Assembly (NCBI GenBank): GCA_020853075.1
Contig: JADYZS010000433.1
Coordinates: 1-5,580, forward strand
Direction of reading: 5' to 3'
DNA from: Anaerolineae bacterium
GTDB lineage: Bacteria > Chloroflexota > Anaerolineae > JADYZS01
DNA length: 5,580 bases
The stretch's first letter is position 1. Each line of letters opens with the position of its first letter. The notes under the pieces were generated by a model. It did no database searches and was not told where the DNA came from. It worked only from the letters and a program-made list of their open reading frames with translations. Positions 1 to 5,464 of the stretch are shown one piece after another. The position numbers were made by a program, and so were the translations under genes.

Positions 1-2279
1 ATGGGGATGTCCCAGGCGTCAAACTCAATAGGCTTGTCCTCAAAGTGCTGCAAGACGTTTCCCCGCCGGCCCGGCGCAATTGCTTCTCGCTGAGCCACCT
101 TGTCGTAGAGAGACGTGAGTTGCCCCGCCTTGTTAAATTTGGCCCGGAAGAAGCGATTCTCAAAGACGTTGCCGGAAAGGCGTACCGCCTCACCCGCCTG
201 AGCCGCGCTCGCGCCGGGACGCAGCCGGTAGGCCCGGTAGCCGCACGAGGGCACGCCCGCAGCGGTGAAGAGAATGGTGCGGCCTGCGGGCGCATCGGTC
301 ACGACCTGGTAGGGCACAGGCTGGCCCGCGGAGTCCAACAGCGTGAAGTCGCCGGTGAGGGGCACGGTTGTCTCCACGACATCGGTGCGCGAGCAACCCA
401 GCGAGTTGAAGACGATCAGGGATGGTTCGGAGCCGGGCAGACCCACCTGCGCCGCGATGGCCTTCAGGGCATCGTTGAGCACCGCCTCGCCCGCCGCGCG
501 CACCTGGGCATATTGGGCCTGGCTGTCCTTATAGACAGCCGGGATGGACGAGCCGGGGAGGATGTCGTGGAACTGGTTCAGGAGGATCATCTCCCAACCC
601 TGGTTCAGCCTTTCCTGGGGATAGGCGTGGCCCCACAGGTGCGCGAGGGAGGCGAACAACTCCGCGTTGTGGTACAGGTATTCGCTCTGGCGGTTAGCGC
701 GTTTGTTGGCGGCTTGCGTCGTGTAGGTGCCGCGATGGTACTCAAAGTACAATTCACCATGCCACACCGGGAGGCGGTCGGCGACGCGCGCTAGGCCGCT
801 GAAGAAATCTGCCACGCGGCCAGGGCGCAGACGGGGGATGCCGGGGAGATCGGTCAATCGCCGGGAGCGCTCCACCATCTCTGGTTTGGAACCGCCGCCG
901 CCATCCCCATGTCCAAAGGTGATGAGCAACTCCTCGTGGACGTCTTTCTGGCCGTAACGTTCCCACGCGCCAGTCAATTCGCCGGGGGTCAGCATGGCAT
1001 CGTAGGAGGAGATGGGCGTTCCGACCTTGGGTCGCCAGTAGAGGGCCGGGATGGTGAGGAGGTGGCTGACAACCTCGGTGCCATCTATGCCGCTCCACCG
1101 GAAACTGTTGTAGGGCATGCGGTTGTATTCGTTCCAGGTAAGTTTCGCCGTGCCGAAATAGGGACAGCCGCTGCGCGCCATGATCTGCGGTAAGGATGCC
1201 GGATAGCCGAAGACGTCGGGGAGCCAGAGAACGCGCGTGCCACTTGTGCCGAAAGCCCGGCGGAAGTAGCGCGTGCCGAAGAGGAATTGGCGCACCAGCG
1301 ATTCCCCACCGCTCAGGTTGCAGTCCATCTCTACCCACGTGCAGCCCAAGGGTTCCCAACGACCTTCGGCCACCCGCTGCCGGATGCCCTGGAAGATCTC
1401 AGGATAGTCCTCCTGCACGAACTGGTAGAGTTGCGGCTGGCTCTGGATGTAGCAGTATTCGGGGTAGCGCTCCATCAGGCGGAGAGAGGTGCTGAAGGTG
1501 CGGGCGCACTTCTCCCGCACCTGGGCCAGCGTCCATAGCCAGGCCACGTCAATGTGCGAATGGCCGGTAGCGATGACGATGGGCGTAGGGCCCGCCGTCA
1601 TCGCCTCGTACAGGTTCTCGCGCAGATAACGGTCCGCCTCTATCAATGATGCACGGAAGGCGTCGCCCAGGGGGCCGCGCCACTCCACCCGCAGCATCGC
1701 CTCGTCTATGCTTTTGAGCATCCGCTCGCGGCGATAGTCGTGCTCCGGCAGGAGAAGGGCCGAGTCCAGAGCCACCTGGGCATCGTAGTAGAGGTCAACG
1801 GCATTTTGGTCAAGGGCAATAACCTCGGCCACGAGGAGGCCGGGAGAGTGGGGGCTTTGGATACCGGCTTCGGCGTCTATGCCGATCTCCCAAGAGTGGC
1901 CGGGGGTGGCTGCGTCGGTCAGAACCGCCTCGTCGTGGAACATATCAAGGCCATAGACCGGGTGGCCGTCCACGTAGAGGAGGGCCTGAGGATCGTACGC
2001 TGGCGCATCGGGGTCGCCCGCCTGATAGTTCGCGAGGCGCAGGCGCAGCGCGACAGGCTTTCCGGCCCAGGCAGCAGGCGTTTCCACAACGGCCCGGAAG
2101 GCGGCCCGGCGTCCGGGGCCGTCCCAGACCGTACCGACCTGGGCCGGCAGCCAGGCATCAGGCCGCGCTTTTGCCAGGCGCCCCGGCTGCCATTGCAGCG
2201 CTAGAGGCTGCCGTTCCCAGAAGCGCAATTGCCACAATTCGGCCAGACGGGCGTTAATCTTGTCTGTGGTGAAGCGCAT
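1..2279 (-). CDS. GH38 alpha-mannosidase, C-terminus beyond window edge
   Basis: Retaining exo-acting alpha-mannosidase of glycoside hydrolase family 38, a metal-dependent enzyme (normally Zn2+) that removes alpha-linked mannose from the non-reducing end of oligosaccharides. The first 759 codons are open. The start is ATG at 2279 (MRFTTDKINARLAELW), chosen for the AGGAGG eight bases upstream. Seen in order: an N-terminal beta-rich region (about residues 30-220) as in MAN2C1-like enzymes; the metal-site motif GHSHIDVAWLW at 239-249 (ligands H242 and D244); LPDVFGYPASLPQI with the expected nucleophile and metal ligand D355; FGHGDGGGG around H457 and D459; NQFHDILPGSS with the expected metal-binding H571; then C-terminal beta domains from about 615, ending in the family-typical FDAWDI. 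Bacterial members are usually around 1000 residues, so roughly 250 are missing. No signal peptide is seen, so it is probably cytoplasmic. Linkage specificity cannot be read from sequence. It follows the restriction-modification operon on the same strand. Confidence 0.96.
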   Translation of the reverse strand, partial: MRFTTDKINARLAELWQLRFWERQPLALQWQPGRLAKARPDAWLPAQVGTVWDGPGRRAAFRAVVETPAAWAGKPVALRLRLANYQAGDPDAPAYDPQALLYVDGHPVYGLDMFHDEAVLTDAATPGHSWEIGIDAEAGIQSPHSPGLLVAEVIALDQNAVDLYYDAQVALDSALLLPEHDYRRERMLKSIDEAMLRVEWRGPLGDAFRASLIEADRYLRENLYEAMTAGPTPIVIATGHSHIDVAWLWTLAQVREKCARTFSTSLRLMERYPEYCYIQSQPQLYQFVQEDYPEIFQGIRQRVAEGRWEPLGCTWVEMDCNLSGGESLVRQFLFGTRYFRRAFGTSGTRVLWLPDVFGYPASLPQIMARSGCPYFGTAKLTWNEYNRMPYNSFRWSGIDGTEVVSHLLTIPALYWRPKVGTPISSYDAMLTPGELTGAWERYGQKDVHEELLITFGHGDGGGGSKPEMVERSRRLTDLPGIPRLRPGRVADFFSGLARVADRLPVWHGELYFEYHRGTYTTQAANKRANRQSEYLYHNAELFASLAHLWGHAYPQERLNQGWEMILLNQFHDILPGSSIPAVYKDSQAQYAQVRAAGEAVLNDALKAIAAQVGLPGSEPSLIVFNSLGCSRTDVVETTVPLTGDFTLLDSAGQPVPYQVVTDAPAGRTILFTAAGVPSCGYRAYRLRPGASAAQAGEAVRLSGNVFENRFFRAKFNKAGQLTSLYDKVAQREAIAPGRRGNVLQHFEDKPIEFDAWDIP

Positions 2280-2287
2280 GAGTGGGG

Positions 2288-2293
2288 CCTCCT
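2288..2293 (-). promoter_or_regulatory. Shine-Dalgarno of the alpha-mannosidase
   Basis: Perfect AGGAGG on the minus strand, eight bases before the ATG at 2279. It fixes the mannosidase start. The 39-base gap to the endonuclease stop (2280-2318) shows no hairpin with a T tract and no convincing promoter, so the mannosidase may be read from the upstream operon or from a promoter inside the endonuclease gene. Confidence 0.85.
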
Positions 2294-2318
2294 GGGTTGG
2301 TTAGCCCTGATTTCAAGT

Positions 2319-3158
2319 TCAGAAGCCAAAAGCCAAGGCATCAATCATGTACTTGCCCTTTTCTCGTCCGACTTCATGATAGATCTCTAGCAACTCCTCA
2401 TAAGCCGTTGGCCCGCCTACGATGCTCCAAAATTCGTGACCGATTACGACAGCCTGCGAAAACGGTGCGTAGTTCAAGGCGATTGACCACCGGTAATCCT
2501 CGCGCGACGGCCCATAAGGATTGTAGGCCATGGCAAAATAGGCTTGCACTTTGGGTCGGGGCTGTCCACGCAACAGATGGAATCGCAGGATGCGCTGGGT
2601 TATTTCCAGACATTGGCCTTTGTTTGGCACTGGCGATTTCAGTTCAAAGAAGAACTCGGTGCCGTCACGAGCAAGGATGTATAGGTCGGCCCGCGCGGTC
2701 CGTAATGCCAGCTCATCGTCTTTTTGAGCATCCAGGACCTCACCGATCATTTGCTCCAGGGTGGGTTTGTGTCCTTTGCTGTCCGCAGCATGTTCAAACA
2801 CAACCGCCTGACGCTCAATCTCACTCATGGCAGCCAGACTGACCTTGCCTGCTACTTCATAACCGCGATGCGCCTCTGCATGATGCTCAAGAGCAATGCG
2901 GCGGGCACACTCCTCAAATGTCGTACCGAGGGTGGTGCTGAATCCACGCTCAAACTCACTAATGCGTAACAACTCGCTGGGGATGATGGCAGCGTGAAAA
3001 GGCTTTAATCGTGGTCTGGTTGATTTTTGGGCCAGATACGATGAGGGGGTTGTAAAAGCCGGTATGGACCGTCCTCTGTAATGGCTCACCAGGTTCTCAA
3101 TGAAAACCTCAAGGTAGGCTTTGATTGCTGCGCGAGTGTTAGGACTAATGGCTGCCAT
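2319..3158 (-). CDS. Type II restriction endonuclease, TdeIII/MjaII-like (GGNCC family)
   Basis: Predicted homodimeric Type II restriction endonuclease of 279 residues that would cut unmethylated DNA. The core shows a PD-(D/E)XK nuclease signature: D158 in RADLYI, then E172 and K174 in FFFELKSP (D-x13-E-x-K), the expected Mg2+-binding and catalytic set. The following PNKGQCLEITQRI and the C-terminal GGPTAYEELLEIYHEVGREKGKY resemble, from memory, the TdeIII/MjaII family, whose members cut GGNCC. The nuclease call is firm on motif and context; the family and site are less certain. I start at ATG 3158 because GAGGAG sits six bases upstream. In-frame ATGs at 3164 (no spacing to that GAGGAG) and 3200 (no ribosome binding site, overlaps the methylase by 32 bases) are less likely. 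The gene lies ten bases after the methyltransferase stop. Expression probably depends on translational coupling, since that stop overlaps its ribosome binding site. Confidence 0.85.
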   Translation of the reverse strand: MAAISPNTRAAIKAYLEVFIENLVSHYRGRSIPAFTTPSSYLAQKSTRPRLKPFHAAIIPSELLRISEFERGFSTTLGTTFEECARRIALEHHAEAHRGYEVAGKVSLAAMSEIERQAVVFEHAADSKGHKPTLEQMIGEVLDAQKDDELALRTARADLYILARDGTEFFFELKSPVPNKGQCLEITQRILRFHLLRGQPRPKVQAYFAMAYNPYGPSREDYRWSIALNYAPFSQAVVIGHEFWSIVGGPTAYEELLEIYHEVGREKGKYMIDALAFGF

Positions 3159-3164
3159 CTGCAT

Positions 3165-3170
3165 CTCCTC
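3165..3170 (-). promoter_or_regulatory. Endonuclease Shine-Dalgarno overlapping the methylase stop
   Basis: GAGGAG on the minus strand, six bases before the ATG at 3158. Its first two bases are the last two of the methyltransferase TGA stop (3169-3171). Ribosomes ending on the methylase therefore terminate on the nuclease ribosome binding site, the classic arrangement for translational coupling. It also decides the endonuclease start. Confidence 0.8.
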
Positions 3171-4395
3171 AACGTTTCCGCCAGATGAATATGGATTCAT
3201 AGAACTCGCTTGAGCGTCTGCCAGTTCTACGGTTCACGTGGCGCTGCACAATTCCCTCTGTCTCCACGCCTATCAAGTTCGCTATCTCAGGGTAGAGATG
3301 TGCCCGGTCGTTAGCCACTACTACAAGTCTGCCCCCCCCCGCCATGCGTTCCATAACTCGGTTGAAGACCGTCGCGATATCTTGCTGGTATTGGCGCTGT
3401 GCCTTTTGGCTGGACCCATTCACCGCGGGGCCAATTTCCTTTTCTCGCTTATCATCAAGACCAAGCAGATGGTACGCATAAGCGTGTTGTTCATGATAGT
3501 CAATCAAACCGACATAGGGAGGGCTTGTGATGATCCCATCAATCGGCGGAAATATAACCTCGCGGCTATCTGCATGATAGATGGTCACCCACGCATTCGT
3601 GCGCCTGGCAGCAAACTCCTGCACTCTTCTGAGGGTATCCAGGCTATACCGCTCTATGAACTTGAAAGCCTCTGTTGTGGGGTAGCACTCGCGCGAATGC
3701 TTATAGCACCAGTAAGGTTCTGTCTGCGGACGCTTGGGGAAATCCAAATCAAAGTGTGTAGTTAAACGTGCTGAACGCGCCGAACGTGATAGGATAACTT
3801 TAAGCAGGTCCTGATATTCGTAACCCCCAGTCTCAATGAGGGCACGATAGGTCAGCAATTCATTGAGGGCCTGGGGCGCAAACCACGTATTGAGATATCT
3901 GTCGTCAGTCTCTGAGATGGGCCGGAAAGATTGCTCGTCAGGCCACAATAGGAGCTGATGCACGTTTGTATGCGTACGGATTCTGGTCCTCTCCAGGATA
4001 TCCAATACTTCCCGGCGAAGTTTAGCATGATCGTAATGAACGGTTTTAGCCCGACAGAGAAGCGCGTTGAAGGCGGAAACATCACAGCCAGTAGAGTTTA
4101 TGCCCTGTTCATTGGCCTGAACGAGAGCCGTACCTGAGCCACAGAATGGGTCTAGCATCGTTTGGCCGGGCAAGAAGTATTTGCGCAGAAACACTTCTAC
4201 CAGTTGAGGGATGAATTTGCCCAGGTAGGGATGAAGCCGGTGTACGTGCTTCGTTCTCTCTTTTTCGGGCAGGTCTCTCTCTCGCCAGTTTAGACTCAGA
4301 TCCTCTAATGGCGTTTCAGGCGTGACCTCGCTGGACACAGTGGGTTGACTTGCGTCGGTATATACTATTACGCGCTTTTCCTCATTAGTTAGCAT
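3169..4395 (-). CDS. DNA amino-methyltransferase (probable N4-cytosine) of the R-M operon
   Basis: S-adenosylmethionine-dependent DNA methyltransferase of 408 residues, the protecting partner of the endonuclease. Visible motifs: a motif X-like segment HPYLGKFIPQLVEVFL (55-70); motif I, the SAM-binding loop DPFCGSGT (82-89), followed by an acidic residue in TGCD (102-105); a central region (about 150-270) likely to hold target recognition; and catalytic motif IV TSPPY (290-294). The order X-I-target region-IV is alpha-like. SPPY-type motifs are typical of exocyclic amino methylation, often N4-cytosine. If the site is GGNCC, which has no fixed adenine, m4C is the consistent product. GAGGAG is only two bases before the ATG at 4395, a tight spacing, but I see no better start. 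The run AGGG at 352-355, just before RLVVVAND, is encoded by nine consecutive G bases, a slippage risk. It is the first gene of its operon, so methylation precedes cutting. Confidence 0.93.
   Translation of the reverse strand: MLTNEEKRVIVYTDASQPTVSSEVTPETPLEDLSLNWRERDLPEKERTKHVHRLHPYLGKFIPQLVEVFLRKYFLPGQTMLDPFCGSGTALVQANEQGINSTGCDVSAFNALLCRAKTVHYDHAKLRREVLDILERTRIRTHTNVHQLLLWPDEQSFRPISETDDRYLNTWFAPQALNELLTYRALIETGGYEYQDLLKVILSRSARSARLTTHFDLDFPKRPQTEPYWCYKHSRECYPTTEAFKFIERYSLDTLRRVQEFAARRTNAWVTIYHADSREVIFPPIDGIITSPPYVGLIDYHEQHAYAYHLLGLDDKREKEIGPAVNGSSQKAQRQYQQDIATVFNRVMERMAGGGRLVVVANDRAHLYPEIANLIGVETEGIVQRHVNRRTGRRSSEFYESIFIWRKR
3332..3340 (-). repeat. Nine-base G homopolymer inside the methyltransferase
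   Basis: Nine consecutive C on the plus strand, so G9 in the coding strand, spanning codons 352-355 of the methyltransferase. Losing one G puts a TAG at 3323-3321 in frame after residue 357. Gaining one puts a TAA at 3313-3311 in frame after residue 361. Either slip removes roughly the last 50 residues. Mononucleotide tracts of this kind are known slippage sites in phase-variable genes, but whether this one varies cannot be seen from one sequence. Confidence 0.9.
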
Positions 4396-4452
4396 GGCTC
4401 CTCAGGCGAAACACAAGGATTGCGATCAGTGGATTGCAGCACCAGACTTGCT

Positions 4453-4473
4453 ATCTGGGGTACTGCCCCAGAT
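4453..4473. repeat. Perfect 8-bp inverted repeat in the R-M operon leader
   Basis: Arms ATCTGGGG (4453-4460) and CCCCAGAT (4466-4473) with the five-base centre TACTG. The -10 box at 4485-4490 predicts transcription starting near 4478, so this repeat covers roughly +6 to +26 of the leader. No T run follows, so it is not an intrinsic terminator. It could be an operator for an autoregulating methyltransferase or another repressor, or an RNA stem-loop at the 5' end of the transcript. No controller (C) protein gene is present in the window. Confidence 0.7.
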
Positions 4474-4484
4474 TACTGGACAGG

Positions 4485-4513
4485 ATTATACACCGCGCCT
4501 CGCCCCTAGACAA
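4485..4513 (-). promoter_or_regulatory. Sigma-70-type promoter of the R-M operon
   Basis: On the minus strand: -35 TTGTCT (4513-4508), a 17-base spacer, and a perfect -10 TATAAT (4490-4485). It lies about 90 bases upstream of the methyltransferase ATG, just downstream of the membrane-protein terminator. That position and near-consensus quality make it the obvious operon promoter, with a leader of about 80 bases. Confidence 0.8.
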
Positions 4514-4537
4514 GCATTTGAAACCAAACCAGAGCAC

Positions 4538-4569
4538 AAAAAACTGCCTGCTCTATGGAGAGCAGGCAG
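4538..4569 (-). terminator. Rho-independent terminator of the membrane-protein gene
   Basis: On the minus strand a perfect 11-bp stem, CTGCCTGCTCT and AGAGCAGGCAG (4569-4544), with the four-base loop CCAT, followed at once by six T (4543-4538). It starts 24 bases after the membrane-protein stop and insulates the restriction-modification operon, whose own promoter follows. Confidence 0.93.
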
Positions 4570-4593
4570 CACAAGGCAGCAGGAATCAGAATA

Positions 4594-5106
4594 TCAAAGC
4601 AGACGGACGTGGGACGCGGCCAGCAGCGCAAGGGTGCCGCTGACCAGGATGAGGAGGTCGGCCAAGACCATCAACAGGCGGTCACGCCAGTCGCCAGCGT
4701 GGATGACGGCGAGGGCCATGACCTGCAATGGATAGAGGATAAAGGAGATAACCGAACCCGCCAGAATCGCGATCACAATCGCCACGATGATGAGAGACAC
4801 GCAGGCGGCGAGGAAGAGAATGAGAGTCCACTCCTCTGCCCAATGGATGCGAGACCACGGCCACACGCTGGTGAGGAATATGTTGAGCGCAACGAGAAGC
4901 CCACCCGTTCCCCCTACGATCCAGGAAACAGGGTTCCAGGTGACCGACAGGTCACGCCTCACGTCGCCCTTGCCAACGCGGCGGCTATCGTGCAACGCCT
5001 GATAGACCCAAAGCCAACAACTCAACGTCGCCAACGCTGCGCCCACAGCGATGGCTAACATGATGTCAAATCCAGCGAGTCTCAGGTCACCTAATCGGAA
5101 GTACAT
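4594..5106 (-). CDS. Small multi-spanning membrane protein, function unknown
   Basis: A 170-residue integral membrane protein that I do not recognise. The start is ATG at 5106 (MYFRLGDLRLAG), with GAGGGG seven bases upstream. A GTG at 5121 would add five residues but lacks a good ribosome binding site. Hydrophobic segments: about 14-37 (ending CWLWVYQAL); 59-81; a long stretch at 93-136 that could be two helices split near G117-S118 (FILYPLQVMAL follows); and 144-165. That gives four or five predicted helices. Between the first two is a basic loop (HDSRRVGKGDVRRD, 39-52) that would probably face the cytoplasm. No catalytic motif, transporter signature or lipobox is visible. It is monocistronic, closed by its own terminator, and divergent from a response regulator, so a role sensed or controlled by that system is possible but unproven. 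Confidence 0.8.
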   Translation of the reverse strand: MYFRLGDLRLAGFDIMLAIAVGAALATLSCWLWVYQALHDSRRVGKGDVRRDLSVTWNPVSWIVGGTGGLLVALNIFLTSVWPWSRIHWAEEWTLILFLAACVSLIIVAIVIAILAGSVISFILYPLQVMALAVIHAGDWRDRLLMVLADLLILVSGTLALLAASHVRLL

Positions 5107-5125
5107 GGCACTACCCCTCACCTAC

Positions 5126-5154
5126 ATACTAACCGGGTTCTGCGGAAACGTAAA
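5126..5154 (-). promoter_or_regulatory. Candidate promoter of the membrane-protein gene
   Basis: On the minus strand TTTACG (5154-5149), a 17-base spacer, then TAGTAT (5131-5126); each box matches four of six consensus positions. Transcription would begin near 5119, leaving a leader of only about 13 bases that starts at the ribosome binding site. This is unusually short, so the call is tentative. Confidence 0.35.
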
Positions 5155-5197
5155 GGGGAAAAGAGTACTATTGGGAGAGAAAACCAGGCGCCCGTAT

Positions 5198-5259
5198 CGC
5201 CAAGATGAAAAAAACGTCATCTTCAGGGGGACTTCTTTCATACAATTTTCATCTTGACG
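5198..5259. repeat. Inverted 14-bp repeat plus a third TCATCTT copy between divergent genes
   Basis: CGCCAAGATGAAAA (5198-5211) and TTTTCATCTTGACG (5246-5259) are reverse complements at 13 of 14 positions. A third copy of the core, TCATCTT, lies at 5217-5223. The two same-direction copies are 32 bases apart, about three helical turns. The cluster sits in the divergent region between the membrane-protein gene and the response regulator, so binding sites for a shared regulator are a reasonable inference. Confidence 0.55.
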
Positions 5260-5277
5260 CGCGAGAATAGGAGGGGC

Positions 5278-5303
5278 AAGTTGGGGCTACCCCACTCCAA
5301 CTT
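5278..5303. repeat. Inverted repeat upstream of the response regulator
   Basis: AAGTTGG (5278-5284) and CCAACTT (5297-5303) are perfect reverse complements around a 12-base centre. An alternative pairing nests GGGG (5283-5286) with CCCC (5290-5293). No T tract follows, so it is not a terminator. Possible operator or cruciform; function unknown. Confidence 0.5.
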
Positions 5304-5338
5304 CCCAGGAGGATCCTATGAGCGCGTCTCCTATTACG

Positions 5339-5353
5339 CCGTCCACCGGACGG
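5339..5353. repeat. Palindromic operator-like site before the response-regulator promoter
   Basis: CCGTCC, centre ACC, GGACGG: a perfect 6-3-6 palindrome ending 13 bases before the -35 box at 5367. Size, symmetry and place fit a transcription-factor binding site, for example for autoregulation. No regulator can be named. Confidence 0.45.
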
Positions 5354-5366
5354 TCTCCACGAAACC

Positions 5367-5395
5367 TTGCAGACTTATCCCCCGGATGGTATAAT
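5367..5395 (+). promoter_or_regulatory. Promoter of the response-regulator gene
   Basis: TTGCAG (5367-5372), a 17-base spacer, and a perfect -10 TATAAT (5390-5395). Transcription would begin near 5402, leaving a leader of about 63 bases before the ATG at 5465. The -35 box is weak (three of six), which would suit an activated promoter. Confidence 0.65.
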
Positions 5396-5408
5396 GCTGG
5401 CAAAACTG

Positions 5409-5437
5409 GGGCCGGGCGTGACCCGGTCGCCCGGCCC
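5409..5437 (+). promoter_or_regulatory. GC-rich leader hairpin before the response regulator
   Basis: A perfect 10-bp stem, GGGCCGGGCG (5409-5418) with CGCCCGGCCC (5428-5437), and a nine-base loop. It begins within about ten bases of the predicted transcription start and is followed by TCTTTATG, then the GGGAGGAG ribosome binding site (5445-5452). It could stabilise the 5' end or act as an attenuator. The T-rich tail is short and interrupted, so a full terminator is unlikely. Confidence 0.6.
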
Positions 5438-5464
5438 TCTTTATGGGAGGAGTCTATTCCACCC

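Noticed and set aside
45..794. Long plus-strand open frame of 249 codons
   Set aside because: It is antisense to the alpha-mannosidase, codon-aligned with it in GC-rich DNA. It has no recognisable domain, while the opposite strand carries all GH38 motifs.
754..1359. Minus-strand open frame of 201 codons
   Set aside because: It is in another frame on the same strand as the mannosidase, rich in Arg, Pro and His, and covers the region coding for the catalytic motifs.
2350..2400. TATCAT near the end of the nuclease gene as a mannosidase promoter
   Set aside because: The -35 region is a poor match and the spacer is off; too weak to annotate.
2282..2842. Plus-strand open frame of 186 codons
   Set aside because: It is antisense to the endonuclease core and shows no recognisable protein family.
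3238..3765. Plus-strand open frame of 175 codons
   Set aside because: It is antisense to the conserved 3' half of the methyltransferase and has no domain or good ribosome binding site.
2280..4540. Direct repeats or attachment sites flanking the R-M cassette
   Set aside because: Comparing the two flanks by eye showed only short pieces such as CTCCT, no more than chance.
4555..5058. Plus-strand open frame of 167 codons
   Set aside because: It is highly charged and antisense to the hydrophobic membrane protein, the expected mirror of hydrophobic codons. It begins inside the terminator hairpin.
5218..5246. TACAAT at 5241 as a second plus-strand promoter
   Set aside because: No acceptable -35 box lies 16-18 bases upstream.
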